From NCBI GenBank assembly GCA_038093515.1, contig JBBPSI010000116.1, positions 17,325-81,324 on the forward strand: a stretch of DNA of 64,000 bases, written 5' to 3'. The notes beneath the pieces were generated by a model that was not told where the DNA came from, did not search any database, and was given only the letters and a program-made list of their open reading frames with translations. Shown here piece after piece: positions 10,315-21,166 of the stretch. The position numbers and the translations under genes are program-made. Source of the stretch: Butyriboletus loyo (Eukaryota > Basidiomycota > Agaricomycetes > Boletales > Boletaceae). The first letter of the stretch is position 1. Every line of letters begins with the position of its first letter.

Positions 10315-12275
10315 ATGTCGTCGACGAATACAGGTGGGCAGCAGCTCTGAGGAGTGATTGAGCAATGCTGACCATTCAGTAAGACCAAATAACAGCACTG
10401 GACACTGGTCGCTCTAGAGGGGTATACGCAATCTCTTTCCACTCCAACGGAAAGCATCTTCTGGGCGGGAATGATGATGGGATTCGACGATGGCGACTTG
10501 AAGACAGTCAAGAGGTTGGAAGGCAAACGGGAATGACTGTGTTGGCCATTTCCGTGTCGACGGATAACAAGTGGGTGGTTTGTGGTACCATGCAGGGCAC
10601 AAGTGTATGGGACGGAGATGCACGAAAAGATCATCGAGGCGGAGGGCACAAATGACGTGTATGCGGTTGACGTCTCCTCTGATTCGACCAGATTTGCTAC
10701 TGGGACCGGATGGAGGGCCACGGATGCAAGTAGTAGTATTTGGGACATCACCACAGGGAAGAAACTCGTTGGCCCGCTCGAACACAGAAAGCTTGTCAAC
10801 GGGATCAAATTCTCCCCGAGTGGCGACCACATTGCCACTGCATGTTATGGCTCCGACATCCGCATTTTCGACAGTCACAATGGTGATGAACTCATCACCA
10901 TCAAGACTACCATACCCACATACTCCACATCCACTCCGCTCGCATGGTCAGGCGACGGCCAGCACATTTTTGCCACATCGCGCGACAACACAATCAGGTC
11001 TTTCAGTATCTCCACCGGGTCCCAGCTTGCTGAGTCGCCGGTTCTCAGCAGCGGTGACACTGTGGTTCCTTCGATTGCTCTAGCCCCCAATGGCAAATTC
11101 ATTGCCACGTACAGACACCATTCTATCTCATTCCTAGACACCTTGACACTAACTCAGATTGGCCCTGTTATTGAGGACAATGCATGGATACGGTCGATTG
11201 CGATCTCACCGGACAGTTGTTATCTTGCAACTGGACAACGTGATGGAAAAATCATCACTCGTCATCTCAAGCACATTCTCCCCGACTTGTATGGTCCCTC
11301 CCATGTAAGTACTTGCGCTATCATAGTCACCGCATATCGGATAAGCCCCATTCTGTTAAATGAGTTGTACTAACTCCTTCATGGTGCATGTACAACAGGA
11401 AGAATCTCTGAAATCCAGTCCACTCGAGTCCGAGGAACACAGTGAAGGTGGCGACGGTGATCTCCTCGAGGTACCAGCTCGTTCATTTCAATCTCAAAGG
11501 AAGAGTTCTGACGAGGATATAGGTCGAGGTACCGTCGAGCGCGCCAGCTGCCGAATTTGACTTTGATGAGGTTGGCGATTAATTCTTTTTCTTTCCTGCT
11601 TCCGTGCTGACATTGCCGGAGCCACCATCCCGGGCCTCTTCTGCCGGGCCCCAGGAATTGCCAGTGCCTCCAGGGGCACGTCCGAGGGAAAACCTTGATG
11701 CTACCGAATCACGTCGTGGTCGTTCAATACTTACAAAGTGGCTAAAGAAAACGAGCGACAAACACCCCGCTTCACATAAGCTTGGTCGACTTCTTGGAAT
11801 GTCGCGCCAGGATGCCGATCGTCAGTCTCCTTCCCCCCCAGTGAGGGTGGATGACACAAACGAGGGTCCTTCGAGGATGGCTGCGGCTAAAAGTAAGCCA
11901 GTGAGTCACGTTTGTCCTGGACAGACAATCGGATGTTGTATACCTAACACCTCATCTTAGCGGACGGTCGCAAGATCGTTCAGAAAGCGAGAGGTTCGTT
12001 ATTCTTCGAACTTATTTACAGGGACTCATTATACGTTACAGAATAAATCAACTGCCAAGACTACTATTCCCAAGGATCCGAAAGGTGCTTCCGGTGCTGG
12101 ACAACATACTGCGGATGCAAGGGAAGCGGACACGGTACGACCTTCTTGGTGATGGTGGACCTAGTCACGATCGCTCATGTCCTATTAGGCGCAACAAGCG
12201 AACGATCCATCTCAACTCTTGGCCGCGGGAGTCCACGTAATGGTGCGCGTTACTCAGTTTGGCCTACATTGTTAG
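10315..12275 (+). pseudogene. WD40 propeller gene, copy C (frameshifted in exon 2)
   Basis: All eight exons can be placed: 10315-10333, 10396-11304, 11399-11470, 11523-11570, 11622-11900, 11961-11993, 12042-12134, 12189-12275. Compared with copy A, two bases are missing at about 10616 inside the second WD repeat (after VWDG), so translation from exon 1 meets TGA at 10653-10655. Downstream the propeller frame is open again from ATG 10618 (MHEKII), lacking the first blade and part of the second. The tail exons stay in frame. A truncated product from 10618 is possible but would not close a seven-bladed ring. Parts of exon 5 and the following intron match copy A, the rest copy B. Confidence 0.7.
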
Positions 12276-13199
12276 ACTTACAGTCGATCAGCATCAACCA
12301 GATACAGGCAACGCTACCTTTGCGGTCACGTTTCCCGCGTGGTTGTTGTGTATTCGTCCAGGTACACACGATGGGACGGATTGATGTAACTCAATGCAAT
12401 ACATCCATATGGCGTATCGACTGTGCAGTTCCTTGAGTTTGTGCCGCCTCGTAGCACCAGCATCATGATGAATCCTGAATAAGCCCGTCCATCTTTAAGC
12501 TTGCTGGGATATCAACTCGAAGGGCATCGATGAAGCCGGATCACGCGGAGGTTGGGATTGGAGGACGATCTTTGATTGACTAGAGAAAGCAAGAACGTCT
12601 CAAACGAGGACGAAACTATCAAGTCATCTGCCTTCTCCCCTTCAAAGACGCATCCAAATGAATATGCCTGTCGACCCTGCATGCATCGTTTGGATAAAGA
12701 AAGAGAAAATGATGGATGTGTTGTGCCAGATGGCGACAAAAGAATAATGGGATAATGAAAACCTGATGCAAATCTGGAAGTGAGAGAAAAGACAAAGAAG
12801 AATGTGACGATCGAGTGAAAGATAACGAGAGTCGACACTAGAAATGCGCCAGGGTCGTGATGCAAACGATGCAAAAAAGAACACCAGAAAAATAAGAGAG
12901 AAAGGAAGGAGGAAGCGAGACAAGTCGATGAGGATATAAAATCGCGCTGTGAGATATCAGGGAAAATGTGCGACTATGGTGAGCGCGTTGCGGCAAGAAA
13001 ATTCACATTACGAGAACGAGGTCGGACCAAGAGAACCAAGGTGCAGAGAGCGCGTAAGACGAGATGTGATCGATTGATCTGCGCAGGGTAGAGATGAAAC
13101 GTTACCAGCGGTCATTCCGCCATACTGCTCGACGTCGTGCTGGCTTGTGTCGATTGCCCTGACAATGTCGATGGACGTGTAACAACTTCCGAATCCGCT
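12276..13199. repeat. 3' flank and module x, copy 2
   Basis: Common WD40 3' flank to about 12400, then the second copy of module x at about 12670-12930. Nothing coding is supported; the short frames here differ between the two copies of the module. Confidence 0.5.
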
Positions 13200-13460
13200 C
13201 TGCGGACTGCTGATGCCACCATAGACCAAGGCAGTGGCACTCGGGGAAGGCTACAGAGCTTCTTGGTCATTGATTGGGTAGCACGAGCATGCCCATCATG
13301 CTAATCGGCGCCATGCCACTCAGACCACCCTACACGCTCCCACCACCTCCTCCGCCATACACAAAACCACCACTCCCAAATCAGACATTCGAGCTTCATT
13401 CGTATGCTCGTTTCATGACAAGACGAGCACGTTGATGGGCATCGAGGTGTGCGGATCATT
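13200..13460 (+). pseudogene. Module M fragment (proline-rich), copy 1
   Basis: The plus strand reads YTLPPPPPPYTKPPLPNQ followed by TFELHSYARF. Related sequence is present on the minus strand at 58.5-58.8 kb (PPYVQPQFPNLTFELRSG, then NNHLIRAFRDKSTLG) and in part at 47.6-47.8 kb (NNHLVRTFRDKSTL). It is therefore a fragment of a protein-coding family shared by both WD40 arrays. No domain was recognised and no complete copy exists in the window. Confidence 0.4.
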
Positions 13461-13539
13461 GCTGAACTGAGATAGAACCATCGGTGTCTTGCCACCGGCC
13501 ATTGGCTACTGCCAAACTGCCCATCGAGGTTGCATCATC

Positions 13540-14310
13540 CCATGAACACCATTCTCCATCGTCACGTCGACTGCTGGGTTGCGACCACGACCATTGATGA
13601 CCTTGCCAAGCTAAAATATTCACCTGATTAGAGGGATAAGACCAGAACAGAACGTCAAACCAACCTCAATCGCAACCTCGGCGTATCTTCGTTCTCGCAC
13701 TCCCGGTTCATCCGTGAGATCTGTATTTACCCGCTCCGAACCATGGATGGGCTACGGATCGTTGACTTCTTCGCGTGTCCCCAGGTTCTTAATTCTTAAC
13801 GTAGAGTCCATATCACTGCCATCATCCTTCGGCCGCACACCAATGTCGCTATCATTGCGCGGCGTGAACGGCGCATGTCCACTACTCGAGTCATCGGTAG
13901 AGCTCCCTACAGGACTCTCTCCTTGGATGGAACTGTTCCTTGCCAAAGCGACATTGAGGAGTTCATGCATTTTATGTGGGGTCGAGGAGGATATGGTAGA
14001 TACAAGCGTAGTGGGCGGAAGCTGTGAGTAACGCTCGGGCTCGTAGTCTTCTTTGACCGAAGGAGAATCGGATATCAAATGGAAAAGAGGCACATATTGA
14101 AGGCAAGAGGAACTCCGCGACGTCAACGACCGCGCTGCGGAAGCAACGGACACTGCCTGTCATTCTGCTCAGCGGGATCAACAATTGTCGGTGGGCGTTG
14201 TCAAGTGCCTCGTTCAGACTGAGGAGGGACGACATTGAACTCCGATGTCTCAGCGGTTCTTTGCCTTTGAGGAAGTCAGGAGAGCATAGTAAACGAAGTG
14301 GGAAACTCAC
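13540..14310 (-). pseudogene. Unknown minus-strand gene, 3' exons, best-kept copy 3
   Basis: The minus strand carries an exon open from PPTTLVSTISSS through TDDSSS to DMDST (about 13800-14010), followed across an intron ending at about 13610 by LGKVINGRGRNPAVDV. Upstream, 14150-14300 encodes SSMSSLLSLNEALDNAHRQ. Together with module y at 14.3-15.2 kb this is the longest surviving stretch of this gene, but splice joins could not all be closed, so it may be decayed. Composition is Ser/Thr/Asp-rich and likely disordered. The function is unknown. Confidence 0.4.
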
Positions 14311-15240
14311 GTTCCCGGATGGGGGTAGGTATGGTCAGAGGGTGACTTGACAGATGGCTTGGAGGGTTTTGGAGGTTCTTTATCCAGGATGCCGACCAAC
14401 CGAATGGCATTCATGAAATTGACATCGTTGTCAGGTTCTTTGAATTTCGAGAGAGCAGACACGTCACGCCTACATTTGTGACGAAACGCTGTAGATGCGG
14501 ACTTGCTGACCGGTGTGGTTTTTGTTCTCACAGGTGGGGAGAACGTGAGCACGTCGAAAATAGTAAACAATCCTTCTCGACGCCTTGTTCCTTGCGCTCC
14601 ATATTCAAGTGTGCCGATGCCGCAAGATAGGAATCAGTGATGAGATGATGGGCCGCCAGCCAGAGAGGTACAGAGCCATGTTCGTTATTGGAACATGCAT
14701 GATTCCCGTCGGCACGGTGTATTATTGTCCGTTTCTGACCAGGTTTCGGACGGATCATCAGTTTTATCACCTTCCCCGAACTCGGAACCACGCAAATATA
14801 TTTCCAGGATGGAAAATCAGGCTGACGACTTGGCATCAGTACAGCAGCAGCTCCTTGTTTGGCTATGGGCGGTCGATGCCCAAGGCGATAGAAACGGTCG
14901 ATGCACGTTTCCTGCCATTGCCAGCTACGCGGAGAGTATCCGCAACGAATGGATGGCGGAATGAAGGAATAAGTGGATTCGCAGGGCTGTGAAGTTGTGC
15001 TCCCACAATGCTGCAACGGATATCCTTTGGGAAGAATCCGACGTGACCCTATCGCCTCTTGGCCGTGGGCGGCGCGGAGTGAGGAGTAAATTCGACAACG
15101 ATCGAGAGAAATTTTCTGGAGAAGTAGTAGGAGAGTCTGTACGAACATGGCAAAAGGAAGTGTCGAGGAGTCGTCAAATAGAAGGACTGGCCGAGCGTAA
15201 CTGATAAGATGGTCGAAGAGTGTTGAGGCGAGCTAGTTTG
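14311..15240 (-). pseudogene. Unknown minus-strand gene, 5' module y, copy 2
   Basis: The minus strand encodes KCRRDVSALSKFKEPDND at about 14420-14490 and ILPKGYPLQHCGSTTSQPCE through WQWQETC at about 14890-15040. Both match module y at 7.86-8.79 kb at protein level, although several indels separate the copies. This supports former coding potential. Possible initiating methionines exist but none is decisive. Confidence 0.35.
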
Positions 15241-15915
15241 ACACACTGGCTACAGGGTACGTAACTGTCCGCCAACTCGAGCGAGCCTTGGGCACCGATC
15301 GAAGTACTGGGACAATTCGTGAACGGGGATGTCAATCTTTATCGAAATATAGAGCTTCCGTCCTACCTTGAATGGCAGTAAAACATATTAGACAATGTCG
15401 TGGGCTTGATTACACTGATGCGCATACCGTGTTCGTAGGATCCGCTTGCAATACTTCAGGATAGCACCCGAGAACAATCTACGACAATTTTGTCACTTTC
15501 ATGCGGATATTTGTGAGACAGTCTGCCGAGACTGCCCATGGATGTGAATGTGAGGTGGTTGGAGTTTGTGTGGACGTTCATCACCCATCATGGAGAACGT
15601 TCGTCTGGAGTCGGAGCGCGCCCTCAACGTGCTGGGACTCTACACCCGAGATATGACGAGAGTCGCAAGCAAGTCCTAGGGTGTGATTATTCGTGGCAAC
15701 GAGTGAATGATCTATTGATGTGGACTGCTTGCCCGCACGTCGCAGCAGGGTCACATAGCTGGGAAGGAATCAGCGCCAAGGACACCAGGCACTACATGAA
15801 CAAACCATACTGAGAATAACGATACGTGTCTGCAGCAACTTTGCGCACCAGGAGTAAACCGAAACACCTCGTTCCTTGACACCTCGATATCAAATATCTT
15901 GTAACATTGGTGAGG
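15241..15915. other. Upstream flank of WD40 copy D
   Basis: No gene is recognised. The last 150 bp (gcaactttgcgcacc and the following TTGACAT-like block) recur upstream of all WD40 copies whose 5' end is present and may hold their promoter; this is inference from conservation only. Confidence 0.45.
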
Positions 15916-16440
15916 ATGTCGACACGGGTGCGTAGCAGCGTCGAGGAGTGATTGAGGAATGCTGATGTATCAGTAAGACCAAACAACAGTCCTTGATACC
16001 GGTCGCTCTGATTGGGTGATCGCAGGCTGACGGAAAGTACCTTTGGGGTGGGGGTAATGACGGGATTCGACGATGGCGACTTGCAGACGGTCAAGAGGTC
16101 GGAAAGCAAACGGGAATGACCGTGTTGGGCTGAACCAACATAATCATTCCCGTTTGCTCTCCGACTTGACCATCTGCAACTGTTGGCCATTTCCGTGTTG
16201 AGAAGCGGGCGATTTTGGGGACTGAGCGTGTGGGACAGCGAGCTGTATGAAAAAATCATCGACGTGGAGGACACAAATCACGTGTTTGCGGTTGACGTCT
16301 CCCCTGATTGGGCCAGAGTTGCCACATACTCTACACAGTGGATCAACGCTACCATCGTGATCAAATTACCTACCCTTTTACCTGCATGGATGTTGTGTGT
16401 TCGCTCGGGTACCAAGTGACCCAATGTAATTAATGTAGAT
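15916..16440 (+). pseudogene. WD40 propeller gene, copy D (foldback and large internal deletion)
   Basis: A shortened exon 1 (ATG at 15916), the intron and the start of exon 2 are recognisable, but a small deletion in the first repeat gives TGA at 16028-16030. An inverted segment sits at 16145-16179. The sequence then continues through the second repeat (SVWDSELYEKI at about 16230) to 16323, where it jumps directly into the common 3' flank (cacagtggatcaacgctacc). About 1.6 kb containing five blades and the tail exons is missing. It cannot encode a propeller. Confidence 0.8.
16081..16179. repeat. Inverted repeat inside WD40 copy D
   Basis: The left arm 16081-16118 and right arm 16145-16179 are reverse complements with a few mismatches and a 2-3 base gap, separated by 26 bases. 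The right arm resembles the A/B version of the sequence more than its own left arm. Confidence 0.8.
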
Positions 16441-16649
16441 GCTACGCTGAATCACTTATGCGGACGTCGGGTTTGGATTCGTATCACCGCAATATCAGTA
16501 TGAGTCCTGATAAGCCCATCCACATTGGGTCGAGCCTTTCTCCTGGGTATTCACCCAACGGTCATTGATAAAGTCTATACATACGCGGAAGTTGGGATTG
16601 GAAGACGGTATCAGATTGGTTAGAGCTGTTGCAAACCAAAAGACTGTGA
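16441..16649. other. 3' flank of copy D
   Basis: Resembles 2170-2380 downstream of copy A (tatgcggacgtcggg and following). No gene. Confidence 0.5.
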
Positions 16650-16905
16650 GGATGTGAGGTAAGCCAACTTGGAGGACGGAAACACATCACGCCGGATCCA
16701 AATGCTACTCGGTGCCTCTCAAGACCTGGGTTCACTAGCAGATGACTCCATCGACTATTCATTCCAGGGACACCATGCATCTACATTGCTGAGCTCCTCC
16801 AAACATTCGGAGTCACCGACTATCTCTTCGAGACGCTCATGCAGGAAGTCGGCGATGCAGTGGACGTCACCATCGTAACGCTGCGAGATGCACTGCATGA
16901 AAACC
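16650..16905 (+). pseudogene. FOL1-like (DHNA-type) fragment, copy 2
   Basis: The translation contains LADDSIDYSFQG and, one frame over, AELLQTFGVTDYLFETLMQE followed by VTIVTLRDALH. The first and last parts match the fragment at 2.55-3.08 kb, and the position directly downstream of a WD40 copy is the same. The pattern is reminiscent of the C-terminal half of a dihydroneopterin aldolase domain. The HPPK motif seen in copy 1 is absent here. It is a short remnant without start or stop. Confidence 0.4.
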
Positions 16906-17016
16906 ATATTGAGAATAAGGAAACGTATTCACAGAGCAATTTTGCGCACCACCAGTGAACCGAAACGCCTTGTTCCTTGACATTTCAATTCCGACGATTG
17001 TGTACCACTGGCGAGG

Positions 17017-19136
17017 ATGTCGTCGATGAATACAGGTGCGTGGCAGACTGGCAGCTCCGAGGAGTGATCGAACAATGCTGACAATTTAGTAAGACCAAAC
17101 AACAGTCCTCGACACTGGTAGCCCTGACTGGGTATACGCAGTCGCTTTCCATTCTGACGGAAATCATCTTTTGGGCGGGAACGAATTTGGGATCCAACTG
17201 TGGCAACTTGTAGGCGGTCAAGAAGTCAGGAACAAGCGGGGAGAGTCACAATGGCCATTTCGGTGTCGAAGGATTACAAGTGGATAGTCTGGGGGCCACT
17301 CTGGGTGCAAGTGTGTGGGATGCAGAGATGCATCAAGAGCTTATCAACGTGGAGGGCACAACCTGGGTGACTGCAGTCGATGTCTCCCCTGATTCGACTA
17401 GGTTTGTCACAGGAACTGGCCCAAGGACTGACTACAAAGTGACCATTTGGAGCATTACAAGTGGGGAGAGACTCGTTGGCCCACTCGGACGTTATGACGA
17501 TCGAGTCACCGGGGTCAAATTCTCCCCAAATGGCGGCCGCATCGCCACCTCCTGCTACGATGGCATCCGCGTGTTCGACAGTCACAACGGCGATGAGCTC
17601 ATGACTATCAAGACTACCATGCCCGAATACTTCTCGGCCACTCCGCTTGCGTGGTCAGTCGACGGTCAGCACATTTTTGCCACATCGCACGACAGCAAAA
17701 TCAGGTCTTTCAATGTCTCCACCGGGTTCCAGATTGCCGAATCACCGATTCTCAATAATATCGACGACATCAAGGTCCATTCCATAGCTCTAGCCCCTAA
17801 TGGCACATTCATTGCTACCTTCCGAGACAGTTCCATCTCGTTCCTAGATACATTGGCATTGACTCAGATTGGCCCTGTTATTGAGGACAGTGAATGGATA
17901 CGGTCAGTTGCTATTTCCCCGGACAGTTGCTATCTCGCAACTGGACGACGTGATGGGAAAATTGACGTTCGTCATCTCGACAACATTCTCCCGGACTTAT
18001 ATGGTCCCTCTCATGTAAGCATAAGTTGTACCTTCATAGTCCTGACATGACAGACAAGCCCCATCTCATCTCCCACATTCATAAACTATATTAGGAATCC
18101 ACTGACAAGAAAAGACAACAAGCCGAGCGGCCTTTGACCTCGGGTAGCCACGACAACAACCCACTCGATTCCGATTCGGTAGGTGTTTATCATTTCGTCA
18201 CCAGAAGAGTCGTTCTGATTCCGTTGCGTGTGTACGACAGGAAGATCCAGCCCACTCGAGTCCAATGGCCACAATGAACACGGCGACGGCGACGGCCTTG
18301 AGGTACCAGTTCGTTCGTTTCAACCTCGAAGCAAGTTCTCACAATGAGATAGGTCGAGGTGCCGTCGAGCGCGCCCGCTCCCGAATTTAACTTTGACGAG
18401 GTTAGTAATTAGTTCTTTCTTTTTCTTGCTTCCGTGTTGACCCTGCTCGAGCCACCGTCCCCAGGTTGTTCTGCAGATCCCCGGGAGGACCGATCCCGTG
18501 CCGTATCACAACTGTCAAATGCGCCACCAGTGACCTCCCTTCCGGAGGCACGTCCGGGGGAAAACTTTGATTCTGCCGAATCACCTCGTGGGCGTTCAAT
18601 ACTCAAAAAGTGGCTACAGCGAAAGGGCACCCGTTCACATAAGTCTGATCGAATTTCTGGAAAGTCGCGCCAGCCTGTGGATCGCCGATCGCCTTCCCAC
18701 TCACCATCAAGGGTGGATGTCACAAGCAAGGGACCTTCGTGGATGGCTGCAGGTCAACGTAAGCGAGTGAGTATTCTTCCTTGGTTAGACAATCGGACGT
18801 GCGGTATCTCACATTTCACCTTAGCGAACGACCACAGGAATTTCCAAAAAGGTTCGTTATTCCTCAGATTTATTTACAACGGTTCATCACACGTTACAGG
18901 ATAAATCAGCTGTCAAGATTGCTATTCCCAAGGATCCGAACCAAGGTGCTTCCGGTAGCGGACGGCGCACTGCGGATACAAGAGACGCGGACTTGGTATG
19001 ACTTTCTTGGTGATGGTGGACCTTGTCACGATAGCTCACGGCCTATTAGGCACAACGAACGAACGATCCGTCTCAACCCTCCTCCGCGAGAGTCTATGTA
19101 ATGGTGCGCGTGATTTCACTTCACTTATATTGTTAG
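17017..19136 (+). pseudogene. WD40 propeller gene, copy E (several frameshifts, extra tail exon)
   Basis: Exons placed: 17017-17035, 17106-18014, 18095-18178, 18241-18302, 18353-18400, 18452-18766, 18825-18851, 18900-18995, 19050-19136. Single-base losses at about 17225 and 17290-17300, both between the first and second repeat, put a TAG at 17285-17287 in the exon-1 frame. The 62-nt fourth exon is ten bases shorter than its counterpart in B and shifts frame again. The propeller frame is otherwise open from about 17324 to 18014 (repeats SVWDA, TIWSI, RVFDS, RSFNV, SFLDT, DVRHL). Exon 18095-18178 is an additional tail exon shared with copies G, H and I but absent from A, B, C and F. Confidence 0.7.
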
Positions 19137-19439
19137 ACTCACAGCGGATCAGCATCAGGAAGGATCAGGCGATGCTACCATCGCGATCAGGTTACCTACC
19201 CTTTTCATTAGGTTACCTGCATGGATGTTGTGTATTCGCTCGGGTATACACGATGGGATGCATTGATCCAGGTGGTTTATGTGACACACGTAGGTACTAC
19301 GCTGAATCACTACGTAGCATGCGGACATCGGGCATGCAGTTCTTTGAGTTCGTATCACCGCAAGCATCGGTACGAGTCCTGATAAACCCGTCCACTTGGG
19401 GTCGAACTCCGAGTCACCACTATCTGCGGCCGCTGTCCC
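19137..19439. other. 3' flank of WD40 copy E
   Basis: Common 3' flank of the family ends near 19390. No gene. Confidence 0.5.
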
Positions 19440-19468
19440 GCATTCCGCATTCCGCATTCCGCATTCCG
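19440..19468. repeat. Seven-base tandem repeat (gcattcc), four copies
   Basis: Four uninterrupted copies lie at the point where similarity to the other WD40 unit flanks ends, so they mark the right edge of the left array. Confidence 0.85.
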
Positions 19469-19532
19469 CCAACCTTGACCGCACCGACCGAACCAAACTT
19501 CCGTCCACACAGCATAGCGGCCCTTTGAACAC

Positions 19533-20020
19533 ATGCGGCTGGAACCTGGCCTCACGTTGACAGAGGAGTGTGTGTGGTTTGTTTCTCGATCAGGAGTTTG
19601 GTTGTGCTTTCACCGCTGTACCCTCCACTCAGGCTGGCCAATCATAGTCAGTCCTCGCCTGCCCCGGATCGGCACTCGGAGCTCAACCACCCTACCACCT
19701 CCCACCCCTTCATCTCCCCCACCAAATACCGTTCCACGCATCCGATGGTCCACCTCGCCTATCACTGGATTCACCAAGGTAAGTAGGCTACCCCGGGATC
19801 ATCTACGCCAAAGGTCAACGGGATGCTGTCGAGGCCTTTGTCGAGCCGGTGTTGGAACGGATGGGAATGCGAGGGAAGGAGGAAAGTCCTCGTCACGAAC
19901 CTAAGCATCCTGGCCCCGTTCAAAGAACTGAAACACTTATTGACTTGTACTGCCGACACGCACAGACAAGCATCCCCCAAGAATTAGAAGCAAAACCCAA
20001 TTGTATTCAGCTCGATAGAC
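19533..20020 (+). other. Possible short coding fragment, unrecognised
   Basis: A stretch reading PRLSLDSP at about 19750, a plausible donor (gtaagt) at about 19779 and a continuation GQRDAVEAFVEPVLERMGM at about 19815-19875 look protein-like. No start, stop or known domain could be fixed. It may be the edge of a gene truncated by the array. Confidence 0.25.
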
Positions 20021-20159
20021 GACTTATCAAATGCATACAGGAATGCCAGCACAAGAGGCAGACGGTCAAACGCGCGGGTAAAGAAAAAGGAGGGATGCCA
20101 GGAATAGAAACCGAAGTTGATACTCAACCATGTGCGGTTCCGTAGCCGTGTGCGCCGCC

Positions 20160-21066
20160 CTAGTACTTTCTGTCGTCATAGCGGCCACCGCGGTCGTAGT
20201 CGCGTCCACCACCGTATCCTCGGTCGTAATCACGGTAGCCGCGATCATGGTCGCGCGGGCGGTCTTCGTAGCGCCCACCGCGACCGCCTCGATGATCATG
20301 GTCGCGCGAGTAACGGCTGTCGTATGGCCGGGGATCATAGGGTCGCTCGTCTGCATCACGAACTCAGATTCTGTCTGTACAGCAAATAGACGCGAACATA
20401 CAATCGTGGCGTTTCGGCGGCCCGTAGTAGCGTCCAGGGGTAGGTGTCCGTGCACGCCCACGCCGAGCCTAATGTTTCAAGATGATCAGCGCCGACAACA
20501 AAACGCAGTAATGCCACCACGTCACCTTTTCAACCGTCATGATTTTACCCATCATTTCCGTCGCGTTCAACGCGGTGATGGCGGCATCCGCTTCCTCGGT
20601 GGTCTCCATTGTGACGAAACCGAAGCCACGTGACTCACGAGTGTGAGGGTCGTACATGACAGATGCTTTCTTGACCTAGAGCAACAGCTTGCCGTCAGTA
20701 GCCCCACCCCCGTCTCCGGAGACACGGCCCAAGAAGCAATATAAAAGAGGGACGACGTACACGGCCAATCTTGGCAAAGGTCTGCTCCAGGTCCCGAGTG
20801 TCAACTCTGTGGCTCAGACCCGAGACGTGGAGGTTATTTCCTGGGTTGTGAAGTCCAGTGTGACCGCTGATTGATATAGAAGAAAAAAGGATAGATTATT
20901 TTGAAATGGACAGTAAGAACCAAGGAAAGGCATACCCTCGGTCATCGCGTCCCGGGCTCATGCTTCGGCTGGAACGGCGAGGAAGCTCGCCAACGCGGTC
21001 ACGGCCGGGGGACCGGCCGCCAGTGTTCCAGCTGGGTTCATCGCTGTGGGGTGGACCACTGTTCAT
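20160..21066 (-). CDS. Transformer-2-like RNA-binding splicing factor
   Basis: Five exons, in transcription order 21066-20936, 20866-20761, 20675-20526, 20468-20402, 20350-20160; 214 residues. The N-terminus is Ser/Arg/Pro-rich (RRSSRSMSPGRD). An RRM follows: RNP2-like NLHVSGL at about residue 88 and RNP1-like SRGFGFVTM at about residue 140; NPGNNLHVSGLS is characteristic of Tra2 proteins. The C-terminus is an Arg/Tyr/Gly/Asp-rich tail (RGYRDYDRGYGGGRDYDRG) ending KY. Tra2 proteins bind purine-rich exonic enhancers and promote splice-site choice in the nucleus. The start at MNSGPP was preferred; an in-frame upstream ATG at 21165 would add a hydrophobic 33-residue extension untypical of the family. 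A general SR-like RRM protein is the alternative. Confidence 0.85.
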
Positions 21067-21166
21067 GTTTGCATCTGCAGGGATGCTGATCCCGGAAGGC
21101 GCAATATCTTGGGAGTTCCAGGCTGAAGACGAACAAGACAAAAAAAAGTACCACGGGGGGTTCACG

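Noticed and set aside
16669..16878. Stand-alone 69-codon gene downstream of copy D
   Set aside because: It covers part of the FOL1-like fragment in a mixed frame; no independent start is supported.
20066..20633. Long Val/Ala- and Thr-rich frames on both strands over the Tra2-like gene
   Set aside because: They are frame shadows of the Arg/Tyr/Gly/Asp tail and RRM of the spliced gene.
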